From Haemophilus parainfluenzae (GTDB taxonomy: Bacteria > Pseudomonadota > Gammaproteobacteria > Enterobacterales > Pasteurellaceae): a DNA stretch of 64,000 nt. The notes below the pieces were generated by a model. The model was given only the letters and a program-made list of their open reading frames with translations, did no database searches and had not been told where the DNA came from. Below are positions 8,337 to 19,334 of the stretch, piece after piece. Both the position numbers and the translations under genes were made by a program. The stretch covers positions 124,001 to 188,000 of the forward strand of contig NZ_QEPZ01000005.1 of the NCBI RefSeq assembly GCF_003253005.1, in the 5' to 3' direction. Each line of letters begins with the position of its first letter. Position 1 is the stretch's first letter.

Positions 8337-8935
8337 TAGGCTCTAATAATCTCGCGCGTTCTAACATCAAACACATCCATCCCTGCATTTAATCCCGCTT
8401 TTACGCCGAGATCAGCATCTTCAAAGACGATACAACGTGATGGTTCAGCTTTTGCCAGTTTTGCGCAGCGTAAAAAGGTTTCTGGATGCGGTTTATGTTC
8501 TTTCACATCATCTGCACTGACAATGGCGTTAAAGTAATGTTTGATATCTAATTTTTGCATCAACATATCAATCATTTGGCGGTTTGAACCTGAGCCGAGC
8601 GCAATTGGCTTTTGTTGATAGTAATGACGCACTACGTCAAAGGTTGGGAGTAATTTTGATTCTGTTGGAATCAATTCGTAAGAAAGTTTGCGTTTTGCTT
8701 GTATGACTTCATTTAAACGTTCTTGTGGCATACCGGCATCTTGCATAATAGCTGAGGCGATAGTGCTCACGGTTGCGCCACCTAAATCATACATAATTTG
8801 GCTGTTAAAACGATAACCAAATTGTTCCCCTACCATACTCCACGCGCGGGCGTGCACTGGCATGGTGTCGATTAAGGTGCCATCCATATCAAAAATAAGG
8901 CCATCATATTTTTCAAAAAGTCTGTTATCTATCAT
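8336..8935 (-). CDS. yqaB: HAD-family sugar phosphatase YqaB
   Basis: Haloacid-dehalogenase phosphatase of the beta-phosphoglucomutase-like subgroup. The E. coli homologue acts on fructose-1-phosphate and 6-phosphogluconate. 199 residues. Motif I is DMDGT (nucleophile Asp16, acid Asp18), motif II is ALGSGSN, the KPHPETF lysine is motif III and VFEDADLGVKAG is motif IV. It is coupled to yqaA by a TAATG overlap. Substrate range is inferred from the family. Confidence 0.88.
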   Translation of the reverse strand: MIDNRLFEKYDGLIFDMDGTLIDTMPVHARAWSMVGEQFGYRFNSQIMYDLGGATVSTIASAIMQDAGMPQERLNEVIQAKRKLSYELIPTESKLLPTFDVVRHYYQQKPIALGSGSNRQMIDMLMQKLDIKHYFNAIVSADDVKEHKPHPETFLRCAKLAKAEPSRCIVFEDADLGVKAGLNAGMDVFDVRTREIIRA

Positions 8936-9046
8936 TTATTGCTTTCCTAGTTAGTAAATTTTTTCACTTTGTTTCAATTTTGTGATCTGTGCACTGGTAA
9001 TTTTATGAAATAGCGGTAAAGTTATTCTATCTAAAAAAGGAATGTT

Positions 9047-9412
9047 ATGTCGTTACTCAAACAATTAACCCGTTGGAAAATTCGCGGTCAGATTGATCAG
9101 GACGTTATTGATATTATTCTGACTTTGCAAAGTCGCCTAGAGCATCATTGGCGCATTGATGTGTCTATTCCGACCGTCATCACACTCTTATTGCATATTG
9201 CCAACAGCCTTGCCCGCTTAAAACGAGGCGGTTGCGTTTCCCCGCTTCATCAATCCTTTTATGATGAAATGCAAAGTGCGGTCATTTTCCCTGATGTTTT
9301 GGAAATTCACCACGATTTGCTTTCTTTTATTCCGCAAGAAATTCCCGAAGCCGAGCAGAGCTATTATTTAGCTAATATTTATAGCTTGCTGCTGGAGCAA
9401 GATAAAAAATAA
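9047..9412 (+). CDS. Single PRD-domain protein
   Basis: 121 residues resembling one PTS regulation domain: an all-helical module with the conserved His-containing segment LLLHIANSLARLKRG (residues ~47-61) and a second conserved region at EIPEAEQSYYLANIYSLL, where PRDs carry another His. Free-standing PRDs may bind or be phosphorylated by HPr/EIIB partners. No DNA- or RNA-binding domain is present. It lies alone between convergent ppx and divergent yqaB. The domain call is moderate; function is unknown. Confidence 0.6.
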   Translation: MSLLKQLTRWKIRGQIDQDVIDIILTLQSRLEHHWRIDVSIPTVITLLLHIANSLARLKRGGCVSPLHQSFYDEMQSAVIFPDVLEIHHDLLSFIPQEIPEAEQSYYLANIYSLLLEQDKK

Positions 9413-9431
9413 GGGCATGAAAGCCCTTATT
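9408..9431. terminator. Bidirectional terminator between the PRD gene and ppx
   Basis: AATAAGGGC-ATGAAA-GCCCTTATT, a perfect 9-bp stem overlapping the PRD gene stop. The T run is better on the minus strand, so it mainly ends the tamA-tamB-ppx transcript. Confidence 0.75.
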
Positions 9432-9434
9432 CTA

Positions 9435-10979
9435 TCAGTTAAAAATCAAACTGAGTTCTAAATCTTTGAGTAAATTGCTCTCTAAGCGCAATTCATTCCA
9501 CACTAATGGATTATTATCCAAATAATGTTTCTCAAAGGTCAGTTCCCAAGTCTGTAAAGAGCGGTCAATTCTAAGATTGATTTTGTCGGTGCTGTCTGTT
9601 GCTTGGCGAGATTTATTTAAAATCACCGAAATGCGTAAAAGAAGCAGTAAAACAAGGACATCTTCATCCGCATAACGAGCAAAAATCGGTAAATCATTCT
9701 TTTTAAATGCGCTAGTGTGATAACGAACTAAATTCACCAATAAGCGTTGCTGCTCGCGATCAAAACCCGGCAATTCCATATTTTGCAGAATATAAGCCGA
9801 ATGTTTTTGCACATTTCGATGATTGATTACGATGCCTACTTCCAATAAACGTGCCGCCCAAATCAGCAGGTTTTTCATTTCATTAGCAAGATGCGGTTTT
9901 TGCCAATGGGTGTATTGGTCAATTAAGGTTTTCGCACTATTTGCCATGCGATCGGCTTGTGCTAAATCTAAGTTAAATTGTTCGGCAAGTCCTAATGCGG
10001 TACGTGTACGGATATCTGAAACTTGGAAGTTTTTTTCTAAGCTGTAAACCACCCCTTCACGCAAGGCACCGTCAGAGTAGCGCATATTTTCTAAACCAAA
10101 TACGTCAAAAACGGCACTTAAAATGGCTAAGCCTGGCACGAATACATCCACGCGATCAGGATTTAATCCCGCAATATTGAGCTCTTCAAAATGGGAAGCT
10201 TGTAAGGTCCGGTCAATTAAATTTTGTAAGCGTTCAGCCGTGATAATGCCGTTCGGGTCAAGAGTTGCTGTAATCACTTGATAGACGGTTTTGATGGTGC
10301 CGGATGAACCTAACACTGATTGCCAGCCGAGTTTGCGATATTCCCAGCTTAAATCTTCAATTTTATTGACCGCACTTTGGCGAGCTTGCTCGAAGTTTTC
10401 TTTTGAAATTTCTCCATTTTGGAAGAATTTTTTGGCAAAGCTGACGCAGCCCATGTGACGACTTTCTGCCACTAAGGGGGTGAAATCATCACCGATGATC
10501 ATTTCTGTCGAGCCACCACCAATATCGATGACCAGTTTACGTCCGCTTTCGGGTTGAGTGTGGCAAACACCCGCATAAATAGTTTTGGCTTCAGTTTGAC
10601 CACTAATGATATTAATGGGATAGGGAAAGACAGTGGCAGCCTGACGTAAAAATTCGTCATTATTGACCGCTCTTCGTAAGGTGTAAGTGCCGACGACATT
10701 CACATCTTCTGGCGCAAAGCCTTGTAAGCGTTCAGCAAAAAGCGCAAGGCAATTTACACCGCGCTCAATAGCTTCTTGGCTTAATACATTGTGCTCGTCC
10801 AATCCATCGGCGAGTCTCACTTTTTGTTTTAAACGAGAAAGCACCTGAATTGAGCCATTGATAATGCGTGCCACAATCATGTGGAAGCTGTTTGAGCCTA
10901 AATCAATGGCGGCAATCTCCCGGGCCTCACCTCGGTGATGAGGTTCTGCGAGTTGAGCCAGTTGCTTGTCGTTATGCAT
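9435..10979 (-). CDS. ppx: Exopolyphosphatase / pppGpp phosphohydrolase (Ppx-GppA)
   Basis: Hydrolyses terminal phosphate from polyphosphate and/or pppGpp. 514 residues: an actin-like ATPase fold with phosphate loops DLGSNS (26-31) and DIGGGSTEM (152-160), catalytic Glu130 in SGQTEA, and a C-terminal HD-like helical domain as in E. coli Ppx. Last gene of the tamA-tamB-ppx run, 8 bases after tamB. Ppx versus GppA cannot be settled by reading alone, but the ~510-residue length favours the Ppx form. Confidence 0.85.
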   Translation of the reverse strand: MHNDKQLAQLAEPHHRGEAREIAAIDLGSNSFHMIVARIINGSIQVLSRLKQKVRLADGLDEHNVLSQEAIERGVNCLALFAERLQGFAPEDVNVVGTYTLRRAVNNDEFLRQAATVFPYPINIISGQTEAKTIYAGVCHTQPESGRKLVIDIGGGSTEMIIGDDFTPLVAESRHMGCVSFAKKFFQNGEISKENFEQARQSAVNKIEDLSWEYRKLGWQSVLGSSGTIKTVYQVITATLDPNGIITAERLQNLIDRTLQASHFEELNIAGLNPDRVDVFVPGLAILSAVFDVFGLENMRYSDGALREGVVYSLEKNFQVSDIRTRTALGLAEQFNLDLAQADRMANSAKTLIDQYTHWQKPHLANEMKNLLIWAARLLEVGIVINHRNVQKHSAYILQNMELPGFDREQQRLLVNLVRYHTSAFKKNDLPIFARYADEDVLVLLLLLRISVILNKSRQATDSTDKINLRIDRSLQTWELTFEKHYLDNNPLVWNELRLESNLLKDLELSLIFN

Positions 10980-10987
10980 GTCCTTTC

Positions 10988-13900
10988 CTAAAATTCAAAT
11001 TGATACAATAAATCAAAAACTTGGTTTGTGCTGGAAACCGATTGGAAATAAAGTTGTGGCATTAAGCGGTAACGCAAGGTCACTTCGGCTAAGCCATCAA
11101 ATAACCCCACACCGTATTTCACTTGTAAGCGTTTACCAATATTACCACTAACTTGTACTTTGGAGCTATCCCCAACACCGGCAGTGCCTAAGTTTAAGTC
11201 TTGAATACCAAAGGCTTCGCCAATACCGCCGACGACTTTACCACTTTTCGCTAAACCTAAGCCAAGTAATGCGGCACCCACAGAACCACTAGAACCTGCT
11301 TCACCGCTGTTTTCTAATGAGCGACCGGTTAATAAATAAGAAAGTGCCTGGTCTTGAGATTTGGCTGGATCAGAGAAAATCGTGACTTGTGGGCTAGATG
11401 CCATACCAATCACTTTTACCCCTGCGGTCACTTTACTGTCTTCCATGGCTTCTGGGTTACGAATCGCCTCAATATTTAACATCGGTTGTGAAGGTAAACC
11501 GGCGAAGCTGATTTGTCCTTTACGAATTAATAAGTCCTGTCCAAAAGAGGCATAACGACCATTTTTCAGGTTAATTTGACCGAATAATCCTAATTTGCCT
11601 TTATCCTGTTTCACAGAAAGTAAACCATCTAAATTCGTTTTTAAACCATAGGCATTTAAATGCACATCATCACCGATTTTAATTTTTAAATCAGATTGAA
11701 TTTGCATACCGGATTTGGTTTCTGAAGCAAATTGGCGATTGATGAGTTCTTCTTTACTTTTTCTCGGGCCATTTAAAATCACTTCGTCTTCACTCACCGG
11801 TTCAGCATTGTCTGGTAAGCTTTCAATAGCAATTCTTGCCCATGGAATATCCACGTTTCCGCTTAAATCTAAGCGTTTTGGTGACGCTTTGACAACCACA
11901 TTCGGGCTGACTTTTAATTTCGCCATAGACGGAATATCGACTTTGAAGTTATCCGCTTGTGCTCTGACTTCTGCCGTCCAGTTATTCATGTGCGCCCAGT
12001 TAGCCAGCCCATCGATGTTGAGTTTACTATCTGGTGTTTGTACATGACCATTTAAAGTTGAAGAAGTACCATTAAAGCGGATTGCTACTTGACCATCAGT
12101 TACATCAAAAGGCAGGCTTTTCAGTTTTGTTTTTACATTGCGAATATCAAAATTACCGTTTAATAATGGTTTTTCTAAATTGCCACCGAAACTTAAGCGA
12201 GAAACCACTTCACCATCCATGCTTTCACCGCTAGAGAAAAGTTGATTCGCTAAGGATAAGCGTAAACCTTCAATGGTAAAGGTGCCGCCTAGTTGTCGGG
12301 CTTTACTTAAATCATTAATTTTTAAGTCCGTGCCAATTCGGCCTTGATTCTGAACGTTAATGTTTGATTTCAGGGTTAAATTGTTATTTTGAATATCGGC
12401 ATTCACACTTAATTTAGGAATATCTAGCTTAAAGGTGCGGTAGTCTAATTTTTGTGCCACACCAATGTTATTTCCTTCTACCGCTACATTTAGTTGTAAC
12501 GGTTTATCGCTGAACCATGCCGCTTTTCCTCGGCTTTGTAATTGGCCTTTGAGCGTGTTTTGACCCATCAATCTATTCACTACATCTAAATTAATGCGTT
12601 TAAGCTCAAAAGGGACTTCACCGTTTTTCCCTGCCGTAAATTGTTGTGGAAAACACAAATCTAAATCTTGGTTAACCCAACAGTGAGACCCGATGGTGGC
12701 TTGGATTTTTTTATTGTCATAAGTCACAGGAATGGTTTGATTAACTTTAAAATCACCGATGGGTGAGTTTAGGCTCACTTGGCTTAAATTACCCTTCCAT
12801 TGCTGAGAAGTGCGGTCAAAATTGCCAGTAATTTGTAAATTAGCTGCAACAGGTTCACCTTTGGATTTTAAGTTGAGCGTATGATGTTTTTCATCACCCG
12901 ATGCATTCAAATCAATATTATGCAATTTAATGCTGTCGCCATAGCGGAAGTTTTCCGCTTTGACGGTGAGTTCACCGTTCACTTGCGGTTCACTCACAAC
13001 ATTACCTTTAATTAAGGCTTTGGATAAGTCTAACCCTTGGAAGTGCAAGCCTTGTGCTGTTAAATCAGTATTAATGGTTGGCGCAGTAAGCTTACCTAAA
13101 ATTTGAGCTTTACCGACCAAGGAACCTGCTAAATCTTGCCACAGACCACGCAAGCTTGGTGCGTTGATATCTAAATCTAGGTTTGATTTATCACCTAATG
13201 TACCTTTTGCCGCAATGCGGTTATCGCCATAGTTAAGCAATAAATCAGGGATGTTTAATAAGGTTTCATGACTTAAAAAGGCACTTCCTTTTAAGCTTAA
13301 TGGGCGAGAAGAGAGACTACCGGTTAAATCCACGGCTGGCACATCCACTTTCCAATGATTGGAATCAGCGGAACCTTTCGAGCTCACTTTGCCTGATAAT
13401 ACGGCTGGCATGGCTGGCACATAAGGGCGAATATTCATTTTGTTTAAATCAGCAGTTACATCCCATTGCGCGCCATCTTTCCAATTTGAGAAACCCGTTA
13501 AACGTGCCGTACCATCTAGGGCTGCAAGTTTTAATTCGTTGAGGGTGACTTCATAGAGCTTACCATCTGCATTCAAATCAATATTGGTGTGAGGGATATG
13601 ATCCATACCTTCCACGCCCCCAACAACCTCAGCGTGATAATTCAACAAATCGCCCGTGAGTTTGATATCCACATCGTTAATTTTGAGCGGTGCAAGGCTA
13701 TCTGCAAAAGCGTATTGACCTTTTTTCGCTTTTAACTGCAGATTTAATGGCATTTTATCTTCAGCCAGTTTCACATCACCGGTTAAGGTCGCATCAAGCA
13801 CACCCTGTGTGGTTAACGAAAGTGCGGTCGTTTTTTTCAATGAACCCGATAAATTGAGATCAACTTTGCTGGCAGGCAGAATGGTTTTATCTTTTGATTT

Positions 13901-14887
13901 AAACTCTTGGATATCAGATTTTAATGTGAGATCAACCGGAAAATCTTCATTGAGCTGGAGTTGTCCTTGGCTAGAAAGTGTACCAAGAGAGCTGTCAATG
14001 TCGAGTTTTTGTAATTTCACTAAATGATCGGTGGCATCCGTTTGTAATTCTACTTTAGGCACAGTGATTTTTTGTGTTTCTTCGCCTTTTTCATTGAGCG
14101 ATTGATATTGCCAGTTTGTACCCAAAACACTTGGAATGTGCATATCAAAAGGTAAGTTCACCGTATTTAAATTACCTAAAAATGCGGGTGTGAGTGTTTG
14201 CTCAATTTGCGCCCAATCAATGGGTTTAGCAGGTTCTTTTTGCTCAGGCTTAGGGGGATTCGGTTGAGTTTGGGATACCGTTGAGAAAAGCACATCTGAA
14301 AGAGTGGTGGGCTCAAGAGTAAGGCCTGATTCATTGTTTAAACTGACCGCACTTTGAAATGACGAAAAGGTAATATTACTTTGATCGAGTTTCATATCAA
14401 AGTCAGTAATCGCCACATTTTTCACTTGTACAGAAACCGGTAAATGGATTTTTTCCATTGGACCACTTTCTGTGGATTTCTCTTCAGAAGGCGGCATAAC
14501 ACTGGTATCAATGGCGATTTTAGGCTGCGTTAGGCTGAGATCATCAACAATAATATCTCCCGATAGTAAACGCGCTAAATTCAGTTGTAAGCGCGTTTTA
14601 GGGAGAGCCACATCTACGCCAGTTGTTTGAAAACGTAAATTTTCTAAGACTAAACCATCTTGTAAGCCACCGCTGACTTGCTCAATAGATAAGCTATCGA
14701 GCATTTTATCGGCGAGTTGAATAAGTGCACGTTGCCCACTATCAAAAGAAAGTGCTGTGACGAAGCCTAAAACAGGGACAAAAATGACCGCACTTCCGAC
14801 ACATAAAATTTTACGGCAGGTCTTTTTCTTTTTAACGGGTTGTGTCGTTTGGTTATCTGGTTGTTTTTCTTGTTCAGACATAGTCAT
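10988..14887 (-). CDS. tamB: Translocation and assembly module subunit TamB
   Basis: AsmA-like bridge protein spanning the periplasm. With TamA it supports outer-membrane protein insertion and phospholipid transport. 1299 residues from the first ATG. A short cytoplasmic tail, one membrane helix near residues 28-48, a very long repetitive beta-rich region and the conserved C-terminal DUF490 domain (SYLLTGRSL, LMPQLYFQ) ending in an aromatic Phe are seen. The second ATG (14881) is better spaced from AGGG than the first and may be the true start. It begins 4 bases after the tamA stop. Several uptake signals lie inside. Confidence 0.95.
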   Translation of the reverse strand: MTMSEQEKQPDNQTTQPVKKKKTCRKILCVGSAVIFVPVLGFVTALSFDSGQRALIQLADKMLDSLSIEQVSGGLQDGLVLENLRFQTTGVDVALPKTRLQLNLARLLSGDIIVDDLSLTQPKIAIDTSVMPPSEEKSTESGPMEKIHLPVSVQVKNVAITDFDMKLDQSNITFSSFQSAVSLNNESGLTLEPTTLSDVLFSTVSQTQPNPPKPEQKEPAKPIDWAQIEQTLTPAFLGNLNTVNLPFDMHIPSVLGTNWQYQSLNEKGEETQKITVPKVELQTDATDHLVKLQKLDIDSSLGTLSSQGQLQLNEDFPVDLTLKSDIQEFKSKDKTILPASKVDLNLSGSLKKTTALSLTTQGVLDATLTGDVKLAEDKMPLNLQLKAKKGQYAFADSLAPLKINDVDIKLTGDLLNYHAEVVGGVEGMDHIPHTNIDLNADGKLYEVTLNELKLAALDGTARLTGFSNWKDGAQWDVTADLNKMNIRPYVPAMPAVLSGKVSSKGSADSNHWKVDVPAVDLTGSLSSRPLSLKGSAFLSHETLLNIPDLLLNYGDNRIAAKGTLGDKSNLDLDINAPSLRGLWQDLAGSLVGKAQILGKLTAPTINTDLTAQGLHFQGLDLSKALIKGNVVSEPQVNGELTVKAENFRYGDSIKLHNIDLNASGDEKHHTLNLKSKGEPVAANLQITGNFDRTSQQWKGNLSQVSLNSPIGDFKVNQTIPVTYDNKKIQATIGSHCWVNQDLDLCFPQQFTAGKNGEVPFELKRINLDVVNRLMGQNTLKGQLQSRGKAAWFSDKPLQLNVAVEGNNIGVAQKLDYRTFKLDIPKLSVNADIQNNNLTLKSNINVQNQGRIGTDLKINDLSKARQLGGTFTIEGLRLSLANQLFSSGESMDGEVVSRLSFGGNLEKPLLNGNFDIRNVKTKLKSLPFDVTDGQVAIRFNGTSSTLNGHVQTPDSKLNIDGLANWAHMNNWTAEVRAQADNFKVDIPSMAKLKVSPNVVVKASPKRLDLSGNVDIPWARIAIESLPDNAEPVSEDEVILNGPRKSKEELINRQFASETKSGMQIQSDLKIKIGDDVHLNAYGLKTNLDGLLSVKQDKGKLGLFGQINLKNGRYASFGQDLLIRKGQISFAGLPSQPMLNIEAIRNPEAMEDSKVTAGVKVIGMASSPQVTIFSDPAKSQDQALSYLLTGRSLENSGEAGSSGSVGAALLGLGLAKSGKVVGGIGEAFGIQDLNLGTAGVGDSSKVQVSGNIGKRLQVKYGVGLFDGLAEVTLRYRLMPQLYFQSVSSTNQVFDLLYQFEF

Positions 14888-14890
14888 ACC

Positions 14891-16627
14891 CTAAATTTCA
14901 GCCCCTAAGCCAATGTAAAATTGAATGTTTTTGCTGTTATCTTTATCTCGAATTGGCGTTGCAATATCAAATTTGATAGCGCCAACTGGCGATGCCCAAC
15001 GCACACCGAAACCTGCGCCGTAGCGTAACTCATTTGCTTTGTAAGCATCTGCGGCTAAGCCTGTATCCGTAAATACGGCTCCCCACCAATTTGGGTAAAC
15101 TTGATATTGATATTCAAGGCTACCTGTTACTAAGCGAGAACCGCCGACTAATTTCCCATCTTTATTTTTCGGCGAAATTTTCTTATAGCCATAACCTCGC
15201 ACGCTGCGATCGCCCCCCGCAAAGAAACGTAATGCAGGTGGAATTTTACGAATATCCGCGGTATTTAAATAGCCGATTTCTGCACGGGTAATAAAACGGT
15301 GATTTTCTGCATAAGTACGAATCCATGCGGTGGAAGCTTGAACTTTAAAGAAATTGGCTTCTGACATCCAAAGCTTATTCCCTAAATCGACCGTGATTTT
15401 TTGGGTATCTCCCCATGTTGGGAATTGACCGCCTTTTAAACGAGTCCGGCTAAAGCCTCCGGTAGGATAAACAAGGAGCGTTTTATCGGTGAAATCAGCT
15501 TGCGTGAAGCTGTCGTAACGGACACGAAGACCCGCAAAATATTGCCACCCCTCTTTATTATTCCAATAACGTAATGCAGCAAAAGTGAGTGATTTGGTAT
15601 CCGTATCGTTTTTATTTTCTTTTTCATAACCGGTTGAAAATTCATAATAATAATTTAATGGATTTTTCAACAATGGTATTTTATAAGTGGCTTCAAAGTT
15701 TTGCTTTGGTGCAGAGATGTAAAGATTTGTACGGAAACTATGACCTCGGCTATTAATCCAAGGTTTTGTCCAACCAATTTGGACATGAGGGCCCGTATCG
15801 GTTGCAAAGCCGACCCCAAGCTCCATTGAGTTTTTCTTACGTGGATAAAGTAACAATTCGATATCCACTAATTTTTCTTCTTCGCGGACATGAGGCTGTA
15901 AAAGCACTGAGCTAAACCAGTTGGTAGAAGAAAAATCGTTAGTTAATTCAGATAAATCGCTGACTAAATAAGGATCGCCCGATTTAATGTTGAGCATATT
16001 TTGCAAATAGTCTTCGCGAATTTGGGAATGGTTGAATGTGATGTTGCCGTAATGATACCGCACACCACTATCAAATAACATACGCCACCATGCTTCATGG
16101 GTTTCAGGGCTGATTTCTAAGCGAGAAATTTGGAATTTTCCATCAAGATAACCGCGAGCAAGGGCAAGGTTTGAAATACTGGTTTTGTAATCATCGTATT
16201 TTTGATGCTCAACTAACTCGCCTTTTTTGGGTAAGTTTTTACGGAGTGCTGTGAAGTTTTCGTCTTCTGCTGCTTCTCCTGTAATTTCAACTTCTGTTCC
16301 GGCAATTTTACTTGGTTCACCAGGTTTTACATTGGCGATAAGTAAGTCTCGTTGACCTTTGCGTTTTTTCAATTCAAAGGTCACGGAAGAACCATAATAA
16401 CCAAAGACTCGAAGGCCTTTATCAACAGCATCTGAAACGAGTTGTTTATACCGATCTGAACCGTCCATTTCACCTTTATCAATGAGTTTGACATTCATAT
16501 CTGTATTGCGAATGGCGCGTTCACCCTTGATTCCGCGGATCTCAATATCCACGGTTTGTTCTGCAAGGGCTGAAAAACTTATCCATCCAAACAAAAGAGC
16601 GGTTATTTTTAACGAAATTTTTTTCAT
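14891..16627 (-). CDS. tamA: Translocation and assembly module subunit TamA (Omp85 family)
   Basis: Outer-membrane Omp85-family barrel partner of TamB. 578 residues, the family norm. A signal peptide (cleavage after SALA, about residue 22) is followed by three POTRA-like domains to about residue 265 and a 16-strand barrel. The lid motif [11 protein letters not shown] lies near residue 465. The terminal strand FYIGLGAEI is followed directly by the stop. First gene of tamA-tamB-ppx. Confidence 0.95.
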   Translation of the reverse strand: MKKISLKITALLFGWISFSALAEQTVDIEIRGIKGERAIRNTDMNVKLIDKGEMDGSDRYKQLVSDAVDKGLRVFGYYGSSVTFELKKRKGQRDLLIANVKPGEPSKIAGTEVEITGEAAEDENFTALRKNLPKKGELVEHQKYDDYKTSISNLALARGYLDGKFQISRLEISPETHEAWWRMLFDSGVRYHYGNITFNHSQIREDYLQNMLNIKSGDPYLVSDLSELTNDFSSTNWFSSVLLQPHVREEEKLVDIELLLYPRKKNSMELGVGFATDTGPHVQIGWTKPWINSRGHSFRTNLYISAPKQNFEATYKIPLLKNPLNYYYEFSTGYEKENKNDTDTKSLTFAALRYWNNKEGWQYFAGLRVRYDSFTQADFTDKTLLVYPTGGFSRTRLKGGQFPTWGDTQKITVDLGNKLWMSEANFFKVQASTAWIRTYAENHRFITRAEIGYLNTADIRKIPPALRFFAGGDRSVRGYGYKKISPKNKDGKLVGGSRLVTGSLEYQYQVYPNWWGAVFTDTGLAADAYKANELRYGAGFGVRWASPVGAIKFDIATPIRDKDNSKNIQFYIGLGAEI

Positions 16628-16815
16628 TTTATTACAAGCTAAACTTTAAGAAGATCCACATCAAACCGCCTTAGTTTACCCATAAAATAAGGGGATTACC
16701 AACGCAATTATGGATGAGATTTGAAATTGTTATATGCATTTGAGCGTTAATACGACAATGCGATCAAAGAAAGAGTTTCCTTTGCTGTGAAAAAAATAGC
16801 GATTTTTGTCTTTAT

Positions 16816-17250
16816 TCAGACATTTAACCAAAATGTAACTGGACCATCATTGGTGAGGCTCACTTGCATATCTGCCGCAAATTGTCCATTGGCAACAGTG
16901 ACTTTTTCTGCACATTTTTGCGAAAAATACTCATATAATTCGTTAGCTAATGTTGGTGCGGCACCTTTTGAGAAACTTGGTCGTAAGCCTTTTTGCGTGT
17001 CAGCGGCTAAAGTAAATTGGGATACCACAAGCACTTCACCACCGATTTGCTGCACGTTTAAATTCATTTTGTCATTTTCATCGCTGAAAATACGGTAATT
17101 TAAGACCTTCTCAGCGAGTTTATCCGCTTTGGCTTGCTCATCTTCTTTTTCTACGCCTAATAAAACTAATAATCCTTTGCCGATTTGCCCCACAATTTGA
17201 CCTTCAACTTCCACTTTAGCCTGCGTAACACGCTGAATTAACGCAATCAT
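16816..17250 (-). CDS. dtd: D-aminoacyl-tRNA deacylase
   Basis: Removes D-amino acids (and Gly from tRNA-Ala) from mischarged tRNAs. 144 residues from ATG 17250. A longer frame to 17424 is open but would lie inside yihY and is not supported. The MIALIQRV start, the SQFTL segment and the C-terminal Gly-cisPro motif GPVTFWLNV are diagnostic. The start overlaps the yihY stop as ATGA, giving the yihY-dtd coupling also seen in E. coli. Confidence 0.96.
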   Translation of the reverse strand: MIALIQRVTQAKVEVEGQIVGQIGKGLLVLLGVEKEDEQAKADKLAEKVLNYRIFSDENDKMNLNVQQIGGEVLVVSQFTLAADTQKGLRPSFSKGAAPTLANELYEYFSQKCAEKVTVANGQFAADMQVSLTNDGPVTFWLNV

Positions 17251-18092
17251 TTTACTTCCTCTAAATTTGTTTGATTCATTGACTGCACTTCTGCAAGCAC
17301 TGCAGCTAATTGTGCACCGAATAACACCACTGTCCAGCTGATTTGAATCCACAATAACATAATAGGCAACGTCGCCATGGCGCCATAAATTAATTGATAA
17401 GACGGGAAGGTGATGATGTACCAAGTAAAAGCTTGTTTCCCTAAGGTAAAGAAAATTGCCGCAATTAATGCGCCTGCTGCGGAGTGTTTGATGCTCACTT
17501 TCTTATTTGGCACGACCATATAAATGAGTGTGAAAATAAACCAAGTAGAAAGAAATGGCACAAAGCTGAGGAGTTTTAAGCCAAAAGAGAGCGTTTCCGA
17601 TTGCTCAAACATGGCTTTGACATAGGAACTTGCGGCAATGCTAGTACCGATTAAAAGTGGACCGAGCGTTAAAATGAGCCAATAAATAGCAAATGAAGTA
17701 AAAATTGGGCGATTACTGGTATCTTGCCAAATGCCATTAAGTGTACGGTCGATGGAGTTAATGAGCATTAATGCCACTAAAATCAAACTCACAATCCCCA
17801 CGGCACTCATTTGTTTGGAATTATGGACGAATTCATCAATATATTGCCCTACAACATCACTCGCGGAAGGGGCGAAATTGGTGAAGATGAATTCTTTCAA
17901 TGCCCCAGTTACTTCGTTAAAGACAGGAAAGGCGGAAAAAATCGAAAACACCACCATAATTAATGGCACGATGGCGAGCATGGTGCTGTAGGTGAGTGAA
18001 CCGGCAGCTTGCGTTAATTTGTTTTCTTGAGAACGCTGCCAAAATAATGCGAGAAAAGACGTTAAGGTCATTAGAGTAAGCCTCCGCAACAA
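17247..18092 (-). CDS. yihY: YihY/BrkB family inner-membrane protein
   Basis: 281 residues with six hydrophobic segments. The family hallmark [13 protein letters not shown] near residues 32-44 and [13 protein letters not shown] (UPF0761/BrkB) are present. Often misannotated as RNase BN; no catalytic residues are seen and its transport role is unproven. Its first codons overlap the preceding SEC-C protein gene by 22 bases and its stop overlaps dtd, so the four genes 19211-16816 look like one compact operon. Confidence 0.9.
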   Translation of the reverse strand: MLRRLTLMTLTSFLALFWQRSQENKLTQAAGSLTYSTMLAIVPLIMVVFSIFSAFPVFNEVTGALKEFIFTNFAPSASDVVGQYIDEFVHNSKQMSAVGIVSLILVALMLINSIDRTLNGIWQDTSNRPIFTSFAIYWLILTLGPLLIGTSIAASSYVKAMFEQSETLSFGLKLLSFVPFLSTWFIFTLIYMVVPNKKVSIKHSAAGALIAAIFFTLGKQAFTWYIITFPSYQLIYGAMATLPIMLLWIQISWTVVLFGAQLAAVLAEVQSMNQTNLEEVK

Positions 18093-18544
18093 TGTTTAAA
18101 TTTCTTCCCTGAACCACAAACACAAGGTTGTTTATTACTTGGGAGCGGCACACTTGGGTCAACAAAATACCAACGGCCATCGATTTTTACAAAAATAGAA
18201 TGTTCGTGATGCACTTGCGGCTGTTCGCTACCTTGAAAATGCGCCTTAAATTCAACCGCACTTTGTGTTTTGGTTAAGGTTTCTGCTTTGACAATCTCTA
18301 AACCGAGCCATTGCGTTTCATCAGCCCAATCTTGCAGGGCTTTTTCATCTAATAACGGTTGTTGGCTTGGTACCGTGGTTTGCACAATATAGGGAATATT
18401 TTTGAGTACAAACGCTGAATAGCGGGAACGCATAAGTTGTTCCGCTGTTTCTGGAAACATATTGCCTGAATGAAAGCGTCCGCAGCAATCTTCATAAGAA
18501 AGCGAAGATTGGCATGGGCAAAGTGCGGTCGTTTTAGCCGGCAT
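18071..18544 (-). CDS. YchJ-like SEC-C motif protein (UPF0225)
   Basis: 157 residues. Cys-rich SEC-C type zinc motifs lie at both ends ([19 protein letters not shown] and [14 protein letters not shown]), flanking an NTF2-like core with the family motif [10 protein letters not shown]. This is the YchJ/UPF0225 layout. The function is unknown; the zinc motif resembles the SecB-binding tail of SecA. It overlaps yiiM by 11 bases and yihY by 22. Confidence 0.85.
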   Translation of the reverse strand: MPAKTTALCPCQSSLSYEDCCGRFHSGNMFPETAEQLMRSRYSAFVLKNIPYIVQTTVPSQQPLLDEKALQDWADETQWLGLEIVKAETLTKTQSAVEFKAHFQGSEQPQVHHEHSIFVKIDGRWYFVDPSVPLPSNKQPCVCGSGKKFKHCCGGLL

Positions 18545-19211
18545 TTTGGGCCGCCTGTTGTAAATGATGTAATTGTGAATTGATAGAACGTTTAAACGCA
18601 GGCGCTAATTCTTCAATGGCTAAGGCTTCTTCTAGTTCTGCGATGCTTGAAGGCGCGGAGAGTTGTGTGTTTAAACGACGAATTGTCCATTCAGGGTAAG
18701 GTCGATGTTGCAAAATGAGTTCATCACCTTGATGAATTTCCCCTTCTTCAATCACGCGCACATACCAACCTGTCCAACCTGACTGACGGATCACCTCTCT
18801 TGTATTCTCATTCTTGGTATTATGAGATAAACGTTCGCAAGGTTTACGTGGTTGAGACACTTCTAACAGAGTAGAGCCAATTTTGTAACGATCGCCTACG
18901 CAAACATTATCTTCATGCAAGCCGGATACCACAAAGTTTTCACCGTAAATCGCGCTACCGTGAAAATCAAACTTTTCACCAAGTAGCTCGTTTAAAGCAG
19001 GGAAAGAGACATCAGACATAAAAAACAAGGCTTTATCAACACCACCGTGATGAGCCTTTAAACCCACATCGTTACCTTCTGCACCCAGTGTGTGCACTTT
19101 TACCATCGATACCGGTTTTTTACGGATGGCACTTTCATATGAGCTACCATCAGGGAACGTTAAGGTTTCTATTAATCCTGTTTTAATAATAAGAATTTTT
19201 GCGTTTGCCAT
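18534..19211 (-). CDS. yiiM: MOSC-domain protein YiiM
   Basis: Molybdenum-cofactor sulfurase C-terminal (MOSC) domain protein. E. coli YiiM reduces N-hydroxylated base analogues such as 6-hydroxyaminopurine. 225 residues, including the [11 protein letters not shown] segment, GENFVVSGL and the Moco-ligating Cys in [10 protein letters not shown] (~Cys132). The C-terminal 3-alpha helical tail WTIRRLN... is present. First gene of a compact operon with the YchJ-like gene, yihY and dtd. Confidence 0.88.
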   Translation of the reverse strand: MANAKILIIKTGLIETLTFPDGSSYESAIRKKPVSMVKVHTLGAEGNDVGLKAHHGGVDKALFFMSDVSFPALNELLGEKFDFHGSAIYGENFVVSGLHEDNVCVGDRYKIGSTLLEVSQPRKPCERLSHNTKNENTREVIRQSGWTGWYVRVIEEGEIHQGDELILQHRPYPEWTIRRLNTQLSAPSSIAELEEALAIEELAPAFKRSINSQLHHLQQAAQNAG

Positions 19212-19334
19212 CTATTTTTCCTGCTTTGAGTTAGTTTTGAGAAATTATACCGTAAAATCACTTAAATTTTGACCGCACTTCGTTTTTTCCTTATCATTCG
19301 TCTTAAATAAAACCAACAAAACAAAGGAATCTTT

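Noticed and set aside
16787-17098. 103-codon frame on the plus strand
   Set aside because: It lies entirely antisense to dtd, a well supported gene, and has no ribosome-binding site.
17251-17424. N-terminal extension of dtd
   Set aside because: It would lie inside yihY; the conserved start of the family is at 17250 and overlaps the yihY stop in the usual way.
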